From Parahoeflea alexandrii (GTDB lineage Bacteria; Pseudomonadota; Alphaproteobacteria; Rhizobiales; Rhizobiaceae): 64,000 nucleotides of DNA. The position numbers and the translations under genes are program-made. The stretch lies in contig NZ_JAAAML010000001.1 of assembly GCF_024105735.1 (NCBI RefSeq), positions 1,249,809 through 1,313,808 of the forward strand. The letters are read 5' to 3'. This document shows, piece after piece, positions 26,733 to 35,434 of the stretch (position 1 is its first letter; each line of letters starts with the position of its first letter). The notes beneath the pieces are model-generated. The model ran no database searches and was not told the origin of the DNA. It worked only from the letters and a program-made list of their open reading frames with translations.

Positions 26733-26897
26733 TTCTCTTACTTAAGCGTCCGACTTCGAAAAGTTTGTCGGCTCCGAGGAGGAACGACCGGTGACGACAA
26801 ACTTTTCGAAGTCGGCGCCCGATATCGTTCAATTGAAATCAGCCTGGCAAATCACCCGGCCTAGAGCGTTCAGAAAACACCCAGCTAAGAGCAAATC
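26733..26897 (-). ncRNA. Retron msr-msd non-coding RNA (predicted)
   Basis: On the minus strand, arm a1 ends in CTCTTA (26891-26886), followed at once by the predicted branch guanosine (26885) in CTTAGC, the same context as in Ec86. Two msr hairpins follow: CTGGGTG...CGCTCTAG and GCCGGG...CCAGGC. The msd is a hairpin with 21-bp perfect arms (26815-26795 and 26770-26750) and a 24-base loop, extended by about 4 more pairs beyond a bulged A. Arm a2 is TAAGAGAA (26740-26733) and pairs with a1 (6 bp, one bulged G, 2 bp). The effector ATG follows 5 bases later. Boundaries are predicted from structure. Confidence 0.82.
26750..26815 (-). repeat. Perfect 21-bp inverted repeat forming the msd stem
   Basis: The plus-strand arms are 26750-26770 (begins CCGACTTCGAAAAG) and 26795-26815 (ends CTTTTCGAAGTCGG); they are exact reverse complements separated by 24 bases. 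In retrons this stem is copied into the single-stranded msDNA. Confidence 0.9.
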
Positions 26898-26899
26898 AT

Positions 26900-26927
26900 A
26901 CTATAATCAATTAGGTAATAACTGCAA
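26900..26927 (-). promoter_or_regulatory. Sigma-70-like promoter of the retron RNA
   Basis: On the minus strand TTGCAG (26927-26922) and TATAGT (26905-26900) are spaced by 16 bases. A start about 7 bases downstream would place the RNA 5' end at arm a1, which supports both the promoter and the ncRNA call. Confidence 0.6.
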
Positions 26928-27013
26928 GTGGTTTGATATCATTCGTACATTGAGTAACAAGCGCCTATAGGAGCAAAAGTCCGAAGCCTTCTTTACTCAA
27001 CGTCCCCCCAACC

Positions 27014-27868
27014 TCACCGCATCAACAACACCGGCGCCTTGCAGGATCTCAGCATTTCCGTCGTGGTCGAGCCGAGCACGAAGGCGCGGATGCGGGAGTG
27101 GCCGTAGGCGCCCATGGCGACGAGGGCTGCGCCGTGCTCCTCGACGCGCTTGCCGAGCACTTCATCGGGCTGGCCTGCGAGGATGGTGGTCTCGACCTCT
27201 AGGCCCCCGCCCGTGAGGATGGCCTTGGCGCTTTCCTGCGCCTTCTCGGTGTCGCGGTTGCGTTGGCCGACGGTGACCAGATCGATCCTGAGGCCCGAAA
27301 ACAGCTTGTTGCCGGCAATATGGTCGACCACGCGCTGGCTCGAGGCGCCGCCGTCGAAGGCGACGATCGCGGTGTTGATCGGTTTGAAGGCGCGCGAGGC
27401 GACGAAGACCGGCTTGTGGCTGGCGCGGATGAAGCGCTCCAGATGCGCGCCGAGCCTGAGGCTGGCGAAATCGGCTTCCTCACCGCGTTTTCCCACCATG
27501 ATCATGCCGGCGGGGCCTTCCTGCTCGATCACTGTCTCGACGATCTCGCCCTGGCGCAGGTGAGCGCCGGCGACCTTCTGACCCGCGGCCTCGATGATGG
27601 CGCGGGCATCGTCGAGAATGGCGCGGCCCTTCTGGCTCAAGAGCTTGGCGCGCTGCTCGTCGAGGGTGGAGAGCTCTTCGAGCAATGCGGTGCGGGCGCC
27701 GAGCGCAATCGAGCCGGAAAGATCGGACTTGCCGGCGCCGGATTGCCGGTCGAGCACGTGCAGCAGGTCGACTGCCGCATCCATCCGCGCCGCGGCCCAG
27801 GCGGCATGGTCGCAGACGCTTTTCGAATAGGTGGACCCATCAACAAGGGCCAAAAGAATGTTGGTCAT
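27014..27868 (-). CDS. Universal stress protein with two USP domains
   Basis: This 284-residue tandem UspA protein begins MTNILLALVDGSTYSKSVCDHAA; a second domain ends with GAYGHSRIRAFVLGSTTTEML, carrying the Gx2GxSx-type ATP-binding signature. AGGAGGA precedes the ATG at 27868, so the longer frame to 27922 is rejected. It lies 13 bases after the SulP permease gene, an association common for SulP carriers and USP regulators; it may modulate the transporter. The gene returns to the GC-rich composition of the chromosome. Confidence 0.88.
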   Translation of the reverse strand: MTNILLALVDGSTYSKSVCDHAAWAAARMDAAVDLLHVLDRQSGAGKSDLSGSIALGARTALLEELSTLDEQRAKLLSQKGRAILDDARAIIEAAGQKVAGAHLRQGEIVETVIEQEGPAGMIMVGKRGEEADFASLRLGAHLERFIRASHKPVFVASRAFKPINTAIVAFDGGASSQRVVDHIAGNKLFSGLRIDLVTVGQRNRDTEKAQESAKAILTGGGLEVETTILAGQPDEVLGKRVEEHGAALVAMGAYGHSRIRAFVLGSTTTEMLRSCKAPVLLMR

Positions 27869-27881
27869 GATCAGGTCCTCC

Positions 27882-29366
27882 TCAATGCGATAATAGCTGG
27901 TCCATGGCGCCCGGCTTGTCATGGATTGCCAGCCGGTCGACGATGGTTTCCGATGCCTCGTTCATGCCGATGATCTCCACTTCAGCGCCGTCGCGGCGGA
28001 ACTTCAAGACCGCCATGTCGAGGGCTGCGACGCTGGAAATGTCCCAGATGTGGGCGCGGGAGACGTCGATGACGACCTTGTCCAGCACTTCGCGGAAATC
28101 GAAGGCCTTCATGAAATCTTCGGCGGAAGCGAAGAACAGCTGGCCCTCGACGATGTAGGTGCGGGTGCGGCCGTCGTCCGACAGCGTCGAACGGACGCCG
28201 AACAGCTGCGCGATCTTCCAGGCGAAGAACAGGCCCGACAGCAGAACGCCGACCAGCACGCCGATGGCGAGGTTGTGGGTGAAGACGACGAACAGCACGG
28301 TCGCCAGCATCACCACGGAGGATGAGCGCGGATGGGTCCTGAGGCTCTTGATCGAGGACCAGGAGAAAGTGCCGATCGAGACCATGATCATGATCGCCAC
28401 CAGGGCCGCCATCGGGATTTCAGCGACCGAGTCGCCGAGCACGACGATGAAGAACAGGAGCATGGCGCCGGCGACGAAGGTCGACAGGCGACCGCGGCCG
28501 CCGGATTTCACGTTGATGATGGACTGTCCGATCATGGCGCAGCCAGCCATGCCGCCGATGAAACCTGTGGCGGTGTTGGCGATGCCCTGGCCGACGCATT
28601 CCATGTTGCGGTTGGACGTTGTGTCGGTGAGATCATCGACGATGGTCTGCGTCATCAGCGATTCAAGCAGGCCGACGGCTGCGACCGCGACCGAATAGGG
28701 CAGGATGATCCACAAGGTCTCGAGGTTGAGCGGGATATCTGGGATCAGGAACACCGGCAGCGTGTCGGGCAGGGCGCCCATGTCGCCCACCGTGCGCAGG
28801 TCGAAACCGAAGAACCAGGTGATGGCGGTAAGAACGACGATGGTGACCAGCGGCGAGGGGATGGCGGTGGTGATCAGCGGAAACAGGTAGATGATCGCAA
28901 GCCCGCCCGCGACCATGACGTAGGTGAGCCAGGGGACGCCGATGAGTTCGGGCAGCTGCGCCATGAAGATCAGGATCGCCAGCGCGTTGACGAATCCGGT
29001 CATCACCGATTTGGACACAAAGCGCATGACATAGCCGAGCCGGGCAATGCCCGCCGCAATCTGGATCAGGCCGGCGAGCACGGTGGCTGCGAGCAGATAT
29101 TCAAGCCCGTGCTCCTTGACCAGCGTGACCATCAGCACCGCGGTTGCGGCCGTGGCAGCCGAGATCATGCCCGGCCGGCCGCCGACGATCGCGGTGATGA
29201 CCGCAATCGAGAACGAGGCGTAGAGGCCGACCTTGGGGTCGACACCGGCGATGATCGAAAACGCGATTGCCTCGGGGATCAGGGCAAGGGCTACGACGAG
29301 GCCCGAGAGAATGTCGCCGCGGATATTGCCGGTCCATTGCGACGCATAGCTGTTGAACGAGATCAT
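27882..29366 (-). CDS. SulP-family anion permease with STAS domain
   Basis: This 494-residue transporter has the SulP start ([21 protein letters not shown]), a core of about 10-12 membrane segments with [20 protein letters not shown], and a C-terminal STAS domain (about residues 400-490; [19 protein letters not shown]). Members carry sulfate or bicarbonate; the glutamate-proline and STAS features do not decide between them. It is cotranscribed with uspA-like gene downstream. A 218-bp upstream region holds a hairpin that may be part of a structured leader. Confidence 0.88.
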   Translation of the reverse strand: MISFNSYASQWTGNIRGDILSGLVVALALIPEAIAFSIIAGVDPKVGLYASFSIAVITAIVGGRPGMISAATAATAVLMVTLVKEHGLEYLLAATVLAGLIQIAAGIARLGYVMRFVSKSVMTGFVNALAILIFMAQLPELIGVPWLTYVMVAGGLAIIYLFPLITTAIPSPLVTIVVLTAITWFFGFDLRTVGDMGALPDTLPVFLIPDIPLNLETLWIILPYSVAVAAVGLLESLMTQTIVDDLTDTTSNRNMECVGQGIANTATGFIGGMAGCAMIGQSIINVKSGGRGRLSTFVAGAMLLFFIVVLGDSVAEIPMAALVAIMIMVSIGTFSWSSIKSLRTHPRSSSVVMLATVLFVVFTHNLAIGVLVGVLLSGLFFAWKIAQLFGVRSTLSDDGRTRTYIVEGQLFFASAEDFMKAFDFREVLDKVVIDVSRAHIWDISSVAALDMAVLKFRRDGAEVEIIGMNEASETIVDRLAIHDKPGAMDQLLSH

Positions 29367-29478
29367 GGAGAGTTGGCGTCCTGTCCGGTGAAGGGATGTT
29401 TCGATGATGCTGTGCTTGCAGGAGTGGGCCGATGCAAAGCTGAACCAGGCCCTGCGTTCCTGCGTCCTGCAGGCAAAT

Positions 29479-29494
29479 GATCCGAATGCGGATC
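29479..29494 (-). other. Hairpin in the SulP 5' leader
   Basis: GATCCG and CGGATC pair around a 4-base loop, about 115 bases upstream of the SulP start. Alphaproteobacterial SulP genes can carry the sul1 RNA motif, but I cannot confirm that motif here. Confidence 0.25.
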
Positions 29495-29584
29495 AACGAG
29501 AGTGCCGTCTCGATACAGGCATAAGCCGCTGATGCCAAGCCAAGCCTGTTCGCAGCTGCGGAAAAACTGACCAAAAGCCCTAAA

Positions 29585-32500
29585 TCAGGCGGTCAGTTCG
29601 TGAATGGTCACGTCCGGGCAGACGGCTCTGGCGATGTCGCAGAGATGGCGGTGGTGGGTGAGATAGATCACCTGGCCGACATTGGCCATGCCTGCAAACA
29701 GGCGGAAGGTTTCCTCGGCACGGAAATCGTCGAAGGTCTCCATGATGTCGTCGGCGATGAACGGCACCGTGTCGCGCGTTGCGGCAAACTCGTGGAAGCC
29801 TGCGACGCGAAGCGCCAAATAGAGCTGGAAGCGGGCGCCCTTGGACATTTCTGCCGCCTGTTTCGAGGTGCCGTCATTCTGAATGGCCATCAGCAGTTCG
29901 CGCCCCTTGTCGCGTCCATGGTCGGGTTGGGATGCAAGGCCGGTATAGCGGCCGCGGCTGATGGTGCGGATGGCTTCCGAGGCGCGCTGCATCATTGAGG
30001 AGCTGTGGCGCTCGCGGTAAAGCGTCAGCGCCTGCTCCATGGCGATGACGCCGGCGGATAGCCTCAGATAGCGCTCGGCGCCTTCGGCGATGGCTTCCAG
30101 CGTGGTGCGGCGACGCTGTTCGATGCGGGCTACCGCGTCGTCGCCGCCGACAGCATCAAGCGCATCCGAGGCGCGGGTGCGAGCGGCGAACAGGTGCTGG
30201 ATTTCGGCGTCGAGCCTTTCAAGCGAGGCCTCGAGTTCCTGCCGTTCCGCGTTCAACTCGTCGGCATCGGCTGCACTCAACCGGGAGCGGGCTTCCTCAA
30301 GCGAGCCGACGCCGAGCGTCTCGCAGATCTCGGCGGCAATCTGGCTGACCCGCTGGCCAAGCTGCTTGCGTTCGAGAGCCTGGTCGATCCTGAGTGCCGC
30401 ATCGGGCAATGTATCTGTGCCGAGTGCATCGAGCATCTGCGTCTTCCTGGCGGCATGGGCCGCGCGGGTTTCATCATGCTGGCGCTGCCGGGCCAAAGCC
30501 TCCTCGAACTGTCGTGTCAGATCATCATTGCGGGCACCGGCCTTCTCAGCCATTGCCAGCCGGTCCGCCAACTGCCGGGCGATGGTGCCGGCCGGGGTGT
30601 CCCGGGTGTCGGAGCCGGCCTCGGATGCTGTTGCGTGAAGCGCTGCGGTGTAGTCGGCCTGATCGCGCTGCATCTTGGCGATGCGGTCGGAAAGTCCGTC
30701 GCGTTCATGGATCGCGGTTGCGAGTTCTGCAAGCAGCGGCAGAGCCTCGCGAACCACCGCGGCGGTTGGCGCCTGCGGTCCTTTGCCGAGCCAGCAACCG
30801 TCACAGGCCTGCTTCCATGCCAGCATCCAGGCATCGGCTTCCGCTTTGGCGTTCTCGACATCGCGCTGCCGGCGGGTGAGCAGGCGCTCCTGTTCGGCCA
30901 ATGCCTGACGGTAGCCGTCGAGCCTGGTTTCGCGGTTGAGCAGATGCTGGGCACGGTTTTGCAGGTTTTCGAGACTGTCGCCGGTGGTTGCTTCGGGGTC
31001 GAGCGGTGAAAGCAACCGCTGCAAACGGGAGGCTGCGGCCTGCCGGTCCTCCTCAACGGCTTGCAACTCGCCAAGCCGGGCGCGCAGTGCCTCGTCGGCG
31101 TCGAGCACCTGCTCGCGGCGGGCCAGCCAGTCCGCGATGGCTTCGGGCGTCATGCCGGCCGGCAGTGTGGGCGACAGCTGGCCGAGTGCGGTGGCGATCC
31201 GTTCTCGCAGCTCGGCGATTGCCTGTTTCAGCGCGGATCTGGCGGTTCCGGCACTCTCGAGCGCGGCCTTTGTGATCTCCGCTTGCACCGAGATTTCATT
31301 GAGCTTGGCGACATCGGCCTTGTGCATGGCACGTTTGTCGGCGGCGCCGTCATAGGCCTTCATGGCGGCTTCGAAGCCTGTTGCAGTCTCGGGGTCGAGC
31401 CTTGCCTTGTGCGTTTTCCAGGCGTCGTCGCGGGTCGTGCGCAGCGCTTCGGTCTCCGCCTCCGAGAGGAGCGCGCCGGAACGGCTGAGAGCGCCGGTTT
31501 CCGCCTCTAACCGCTTGAGCGACTGGTCGAGCCGGGCACGGTCCTCATCGGTCGAGAGGCATTTGCGCTCAAGGTCCTCGATCCCGGCTTTCCAGCCTCG
31601 TATCGTTTCCGCGGAGGGTGGCAGCATGGCGCGCAACTCGCCGATGTCTCCTTTCCAGGGTGCCAGAGTTTCGACCAGGGCCTCGTAATTGTCGCGCGCT
31701 GCGGCGACGGTGCGGCTCGCGGTCCGGCAAAGTAGGTCATGATTGTCGTTGCGCAGGACCGTGAGCGCTTCGGCGAGTTCGGTCAGCCGGACCTGGCGTT
31801 GTTGGGGAGCCCCTTGCTCAAGCGCGCCGCCCGCGGCACGCAGTTGAGCCAAGGCTTCGTCGTGGTTGACGATCGCGTCGGCATGTTCCTTGCGGGCTGA
31901 GGTTATGCGGACGTCGAGGCTCGCGCGGGCATCAACAAGGTCGCGGAGCGTGGCGGTTCTGGTCGTGTCCAGCAGCAGATCTTCGGCTGATGATGCCGAT
32001 GCCTGCCCGAGCCGGGCCAGGATCTGCTCGATGCGCCCGTCGATTCGGGACAGCGCCGCACGCCGCTCCGGCAGATCCTCGCCGGCCGTTTCATGGCGGG
32101 TGCGCAGCCGCTCGAGTTCGCTCATCCGGTCCCTAAGTGAGAGGATCTGCACGTCAATCTCGAGGGCATCGCGTTCGGAGCCCAGGCGCTCGATTTCGGC
32201 TTCGAGCGCGGCGCCTGCCGCCTGTAGGGCTGCCTCCTGCTGTCCAAGGTCGCTGACCTGCTGGCGCCATTCCGGTGCAACCTCGGGCAGGTCGGAGAGG
32301 GGGGCAAGCTGGTCCTGAAGCCGGTCGAGCTCTGCCAGGCGGGGACAGGCCGCGAGAAGCCGCTCGATTGCCGCAAGCCGGATCCTGAGCCGTTTTCGCT
32401 GATCGCCTGCCTCGTCATGCCGCGAGCCTGCCTCTTCAAGGTCTTTGCCCAACTGGGCAAACCTGCTGGCCTGGGTGTCGATCCGCTCGCGCTCGGCCTT

Positions 32501-33082
32501 GAGTTCTGCGAGTTCGGCCTTGAGTTCGCCAAGCATGCGTTTCTGGGCGCGGGGCTTGTAGAAATCCTCGGTCTCGGTACGGATTCCCGAAAGCCGTTGG
32601 GAGAGGTCGCCGAGCCCGGCGCTTGCGGAAAACAGCAACTCTCCAAGGTCCCCGCGGCTTGCCAGAATGCTTTCGCCACCCTGTTCAAGGCTTTCGTCGT
32701 CGAGCGAAAACATGGTCTGGTAGCTGTCGCGGTCGAGCCCGCCAAGACCGGCCAGCAGTGCGCCATCGGAGACAGGTTGGTCACGGTTGTCGAGCAGGCT
32801 GTTCTGCTGCCGCTTGATGCGCGCGAATTCCTGGGTCTTTCCATCGATCTCCACGCAGGCGCCAATGCGCATGTTAGGGTAGGGATGGAGAAAATTGTAG
32901 CTGCTTTGCGCGGCAATCCCGAACAGCAAGTCGAGCCAGGCGCTGAACAGGGTCGATTTTCCTGCCTCGTTCGGGCCGTAGACGATGTGCAGGTCGCAAC
33001 CGCCTTTGGCGGCCGATCCGAAATCGATCCCGTGATCGGTGAACTTGCCGTAGCGGGTGAGGTCGAGGCGATTGAGGCGCAT
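29585..33082 (-). CDS. SMC-like AAA ATPase (YhaN/SbcC type)
   Basis: This 1165-residue SMC-like ATPase starts with MRLNRLDLTRYGKFTDHGIDF and a Walker A YGPNEAGKSTLF (near residue 37), continues through about 900 residues of coiled coil rich in ERLRxELEAL-type repeats, and closes with the signature MSKGARFQLYLALRVA and Walker B VPFIADDIMETFD. It is the ATPase half of an SbcCD/YhaNO-like nuclease acting on DNA ends. Its start overlaps the stop of the nuclease gene, confirming the pair. Confidence 0.88.
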   Translation of the reverse strand: MRLNRLDLTRYGKFTDHGIDFGSAAKGGCDLHIVYGPNEAGKSTLFSAWLDLLFGIAAQSSYNFLHPYPNMRIGACVEIDGKTQEFARIKRQQNSLLDNRDQPVSDGALLAGLGGLDRDSYQTMFSLDDESLEQGGESILASRGDLGELLFSASAGLGDLSQRLSGIRTETEDFYKPRAQKRMLGELKAELAELKAERERIDTQASRFAQLGKDLEEAGSRHDEAGDQRKRLRIRLAAIERLLAACPRLAELDRLQDQLAPLSDLPEVAPEWRQQVSDLGQQEAALQAAGAALEAEIERLGSERDALEIDVQILSLRDRMSELERLRTRHETAGEDLPERRAALSRIDGRIEQILARLGQASASSAEDLLLDTTRTATLRDLVDARASLDVRITSARKEHADAIVNHDEALAQLRAAGGALEQGAPQQRQVRLTELAEALTVLRNDNHDLLCRTASRTVAAARDNYEALVETLAPWKGDIGELRAMLPPSAETIRGWKAGIEDLERKCLSTDEDRARLDQSLKRLEAETGALSRSGALLSEAETEALRTTRDDAWKTHKARLDPETATGFEAAMKAYDGAADKRAMHKADVAKLNEISVQAEITKAALESAGTARSALKQAIAELRERIATALGQLSPTLPAGMTPEAIADWLARREQVLDADEALRARLGELQAVEEDRQAAASRLQRLLSPLDPEATTGDSLENLQNRAQHLLNRETRLDGYRQALAEQERLLTRRQRDVENAKAEADAWMLAWKQACDGCWLGKGPQAPTAAVVREALPLLAELATAIHERDGLSDRIAKMQRDQADYTAALHATASEAGSDTRDTPAGTIARQLADRLAMAEKAGARNDDLTRQFEEALARQRQHDETRAAHAARKTQMLDALGTDTLPDAALRIDQALERKQLGQRVSQIAAEICETLGVGSLEEARSRLSAADADELNAERQELEASLERLDAEIQHLFAARTRASDALDAVGGDDAVARIEQRRRTTLEAIAEGAERYLRLSAGVIAMEQALTLYRERHSSSMMQRASEAIRTISRGRYTGLASQPDHGRDKGRELLMAIQNDGTSKQAAEMSKGARFQLYLALRVAGFHEFAATRDTVPFIADDIMETFDDFRAEETFRLFAGMANVGQVIYLTHHRHLCDIARAVCPDVTIHELTA

Positions 33083-34419
33083 CAGGCGGTCTCGCTGCCG
33101 GTGGCCTGACCTGGCTGCAGCCGGGCCAGCACGTCATCGGCGCCCTGGCGGGCAAGTTCCATGCGCCGCGCTTTGGTCTCCGCCTCATCAGTGCCGAACA
33201 GATCCCGGATATCGGTCGGCAGCTGCGCCTGCAAGGTGTCGGCCACGCTTGCCAACGCGGTCTCGTAGGCGTCGGAGCCCAGGATGTCGTTTTCGATCAG
33301 TGCCCGGAGTTCGTTAAGCGGGTCTGCGGCAGATGCCTGTGGAGTAACGGGCGGGGTGCAGGCTATGTCGAGCTTCTCGATCCAGGTGTTGCCGATCTGC
33401 TCGGCCCGTTCCTCAGCCTCTGCCAGAAGCAAATCAGAATCGCGGCGCATGCGCCAGGCGAGCGGAGTTTCCCCCGAAAGGGCGAGCCGAACCACCAGAT
33501 GCGGAGCGGTCGAAGCGGAGCGGACCGGCTTCAGCGTATCTGCAAGCACATGTGCGAGGTCGCTCCACTCGCTGAGACCGGACGCATCAATGGTGATGCG
33601 GGCAAATTCGGCGAGAGCGGTTGGTTTCTCTTCAAGGCTCACCTGCCCATCATCGACGATTGACACCAGTGTAACCGATTTGGGGCCGTCCTCGTTGATG
33701 TCACGGCCCTGCGGCATGCCGGGCATGACGATGGTGGCCGAGCCGGTAACAACCGAGCGCTTGTGGATGTGTCCCAGTGCCCAGTAGTCATACCCGGTTG
33801 CCTCCAGTTCGGCGGGACTGCAGGGCGCATAGGGATCATGCCCGGGGGCGCCGCCAAGGCTTGTGTGCATGATGCCGATATTGATGGCATCGGGGTGAGC
33901 CCGGCCATATTTCGGCAGCAGGCTTTCGGGCGCCGTGGGGTTGGCGAAGCTCAGGCCATGGATCACAACCGGCTTTTCGCCCTGTTCGCGTTCGATCACA
34001 ACATGCTCGCCGCGCCCGCTGAACAGTTTGACGAGGTCTGGCAGCACCAGTTCGCGGGAAATGCGCGACAGCGCATCGTGATTGCCGCGAATGATGAAGG
34101 TGCGAATGCCAGCTGTCGCCAGGCGGTTGAGCTCGCTTGCCAGAAAGCGGGCGGTTTTCATGGAGGTCTGGTCGCCGTCGTAGAGATCGCCGGCAATGAT
34201 CAATGCATCGACGCGTTCGCCGACGCACAGGTCGACGATATCGCTGAAAACCTGCCGCGTGGCGCCGCCAATCAGATCAGCAAGGTCCCGATTGCGCAGC
34301 GCCAGGGATTTCAGCGGCGAATCAAGATGGATGTCGGCGGTGTGAATGAAGCGGAAGCCGGCGATTGAATTGTCCTCCGGTTTTTCCGGATTTGGGTTGA
34401 TCGGGTCAGGCCGAGCCAT
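33082..34419 (-). CDS. Metallophosphoesterase nuclease (YhaO/SbcD type)
   Basis: This 445-residue Mre11-like calcineurin-fold nuclease has motifs FIHTADIHLDSPL, IIAGDLYDGDQ, IRGNHDA, and the distal ALGHIHKR metal site. It probably processes DNA ends with the SMC-like ATPase encoded next (1-base overlap). The N-terminal 20 residues before FRFIHTAD are variable, so the start could lie slightly later. No phage-defence partner gene is adjacent, so a housekeeping repair role is the simpler reading. Confidence 0.87.
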   Translation of the reverse strand: MARPDPINPNPEKPEDNSIAGFRFIHTADIHLDSPLKSLALRNRDLADLIGGATRQVFSDIVDLCVGERVDALIIAGDLYDGDQTSMKTARFLASELNRLATAGIRTFIIRGNHDALSRISRELVLPDLVKLFSGRGEHVVIEREQGEKPVVIHGLSFANPTAPESLLPKYGRAHPDAINIGIMHTSLGGAPGHDPYAPCSPAELEATGYDYWALGHIHKRSVVTGSATIVMPGMPQGRDINEDGPKSVTLVSIVDDGQVSLEEKPTALAEFARITIDASGLSEWSDLAHVLADTLKPVRSASTAPHLVVRLALSGETPLAWRMRRDSDLLLAEAEERAEQIGNTWIEKLDIACTPPVTPQASAADPLNELRALIENDILGSDAYETALASVADTLQAQLPTDIRDLFGTDEAETKARRMELARQGADDVLARLQPGQATGSETA

Positions 34420-34461
34420 AGCACAGGCTATCGGTATGACGGCAAGCGGTTGGACGGCAAA

Positions 34462-34485
34462 AGGGCCGTCTTTTCAAACGGCCCT
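34462..34485 (-). terminator. Terminator of the BTLCP gene
   Basis: AGGGCCGT and ACGGCCCT make a perfect 8-bp stem with an 8-base loop; on the minus strand TTTT follows. It lies 43 bases after the BTLCP stop codon. Confidence 0.65.
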
Positions 34486-34527
34486 GAGGGAATCAGCAAA
34501 ACTTGGCAGTCTGCAGCCGGATGCGTG

Positions 34528-35106
34528 TCAGGGCGCGCGGCCGGTCTTGCCGGTTACCTGAAGCCATTTGCCGCCATGATCCGGCGCCTGGATCTTGCGG
34601 AAGCTCATTCGCGCGGATTGCACCGGCATAACCTCGTCGACAAGATTGTCGAGGACATAATCGCCATCGCGGGTTCTGACCACCAGCACGGTGTGCGCCT
34701 CGCTGCCATTGTATCCCATCGTCAGCAGAAGTTGGGAAGGCTTGAAGCCGCTACGCAACAGTTTTGCGCGTTTGGCGAGGGCAAAATCCTCGCAATCGCC
34801 CGATCGCGCATTGGCGGTCCAGAATTCCTTGCGACCGAAAGCGGTCTGGTCGGCTGCTGCCTTTATCGAGCGGTTGACCGCGCGATTGACGCCGTTGAGG
34901 AGGTTCTTTCGGGCGGGCGGCAATGCGGCATCGGCCGAACGTCCGCGGCAATCGAAAGCATTGCGTGTACAGTACTCCACGTGCCCGTAAGGCCGGGTGG
35001 TCTGTTTGCCCGTCTTGAGCCAGGTAGAAGCCAGCGCCGGAGACAGAAATGTGAACAAGGCAGCCAGAGCCGCGAGCATGAAAAGAGGTACGCTCATGGT
35101 TTGCAT
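34528..35106 (-). CDS. Transglutaminase-like cysteine peptidase (BTLCP)
   Basis: This 192-residue secreted protein has a signal peptide (VPLFMLAALAALFTFLSPALA) and the BTLCP triad: Cys in SGDCEDFALAK, His in SEAHTVLVVR and Asp in DYVLDNLVD. Family members such as LapG cleave adhesins, while rhizobial DUF920 proteins are often stand-alone periplasmic enzymes. GGAG lies 4 bases before the ATG at 35106. It is monocistronic and divergent from urtA. Confidence 0.85.
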   Translation of the reverse strand: MQTMSVPLFMLAALAALFTFLSPALASTWLKTGKQTTRPYGHVEYCTRNAFDCRGRSADAALPPARKNLLNGVNRAVNRSIKAAADQTAFGRKEFWTANARSGDCEDFALAKRAKLLRSGFKPSQLLLTMGYNGSEAHTVLVVRTRDGDYVLDNLVDEVMPVQSARMSFRKIQAPDHGGKWLQVTGKTGRAP

Positions 35107-35379
35107 AGGTCTCCTTGTCTTGTGTTGCTCAAGAGGCCGAGCGCCTCATCTGGGCAGATAAGAAGCGAAAAATGACGATTACGCAAGTCTTGCCGGCGGA
35201 ACTGTTTTCCGGAGGGCTTCCTTCTCCTGTATCCCGCGCCTGATGGCTGCGACAAGAATGTATAAAAAATGGACGCCGCCTAAATTGTAGGCAGAAATGT
35301 GCGCCTTTTTGAACATTCGTTTTCCACCATCCTGGCCTGGCGGATTAAGAAACCGTTAAAATCCGGCTTTCCTCGCAAC
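35107..35379. other. Divergent intergenic region
   Basis: About 270 bases separate the BTLCP gene and the urt sigma-54 promoter. The stretch near 35260-35330 is AT-rich. I see no gene, and no confident NtrC-binding dyad despite the expectation of one upstream of the promoter. Confidence 0.4.
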
Positions 35380-35395
35380 TGGCAAGGGGCTTGCA
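35380..35395 (+). promoter_or_regulatory. Sigma-54 promoter of the urt operon
   Basis: TGGCAAGGGGCTTGCA matches the sigma-54 consensus TGGCACG-N4-TTGCW with one mismatch; GG (35381) and GC (35393) are 10 bases apart. A transcript would start near 35406, 29 bases before the urtA ATG. Nitrogen control through NtrC is expected. Confidence 0.75.
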
Positions 35396-35434
35396 TTGAT
35401 CACCCTCGTGGACACGAACAGCACGGAGGCTGAC

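Noticed and set aside
33082-34419. YhaO/YhaN pair as a phage-defence system
   Set aside because: SbcCD/YhaNO-like pairs are common housekeeping nucleases, and no defence gene or composition shift is linked to them here.
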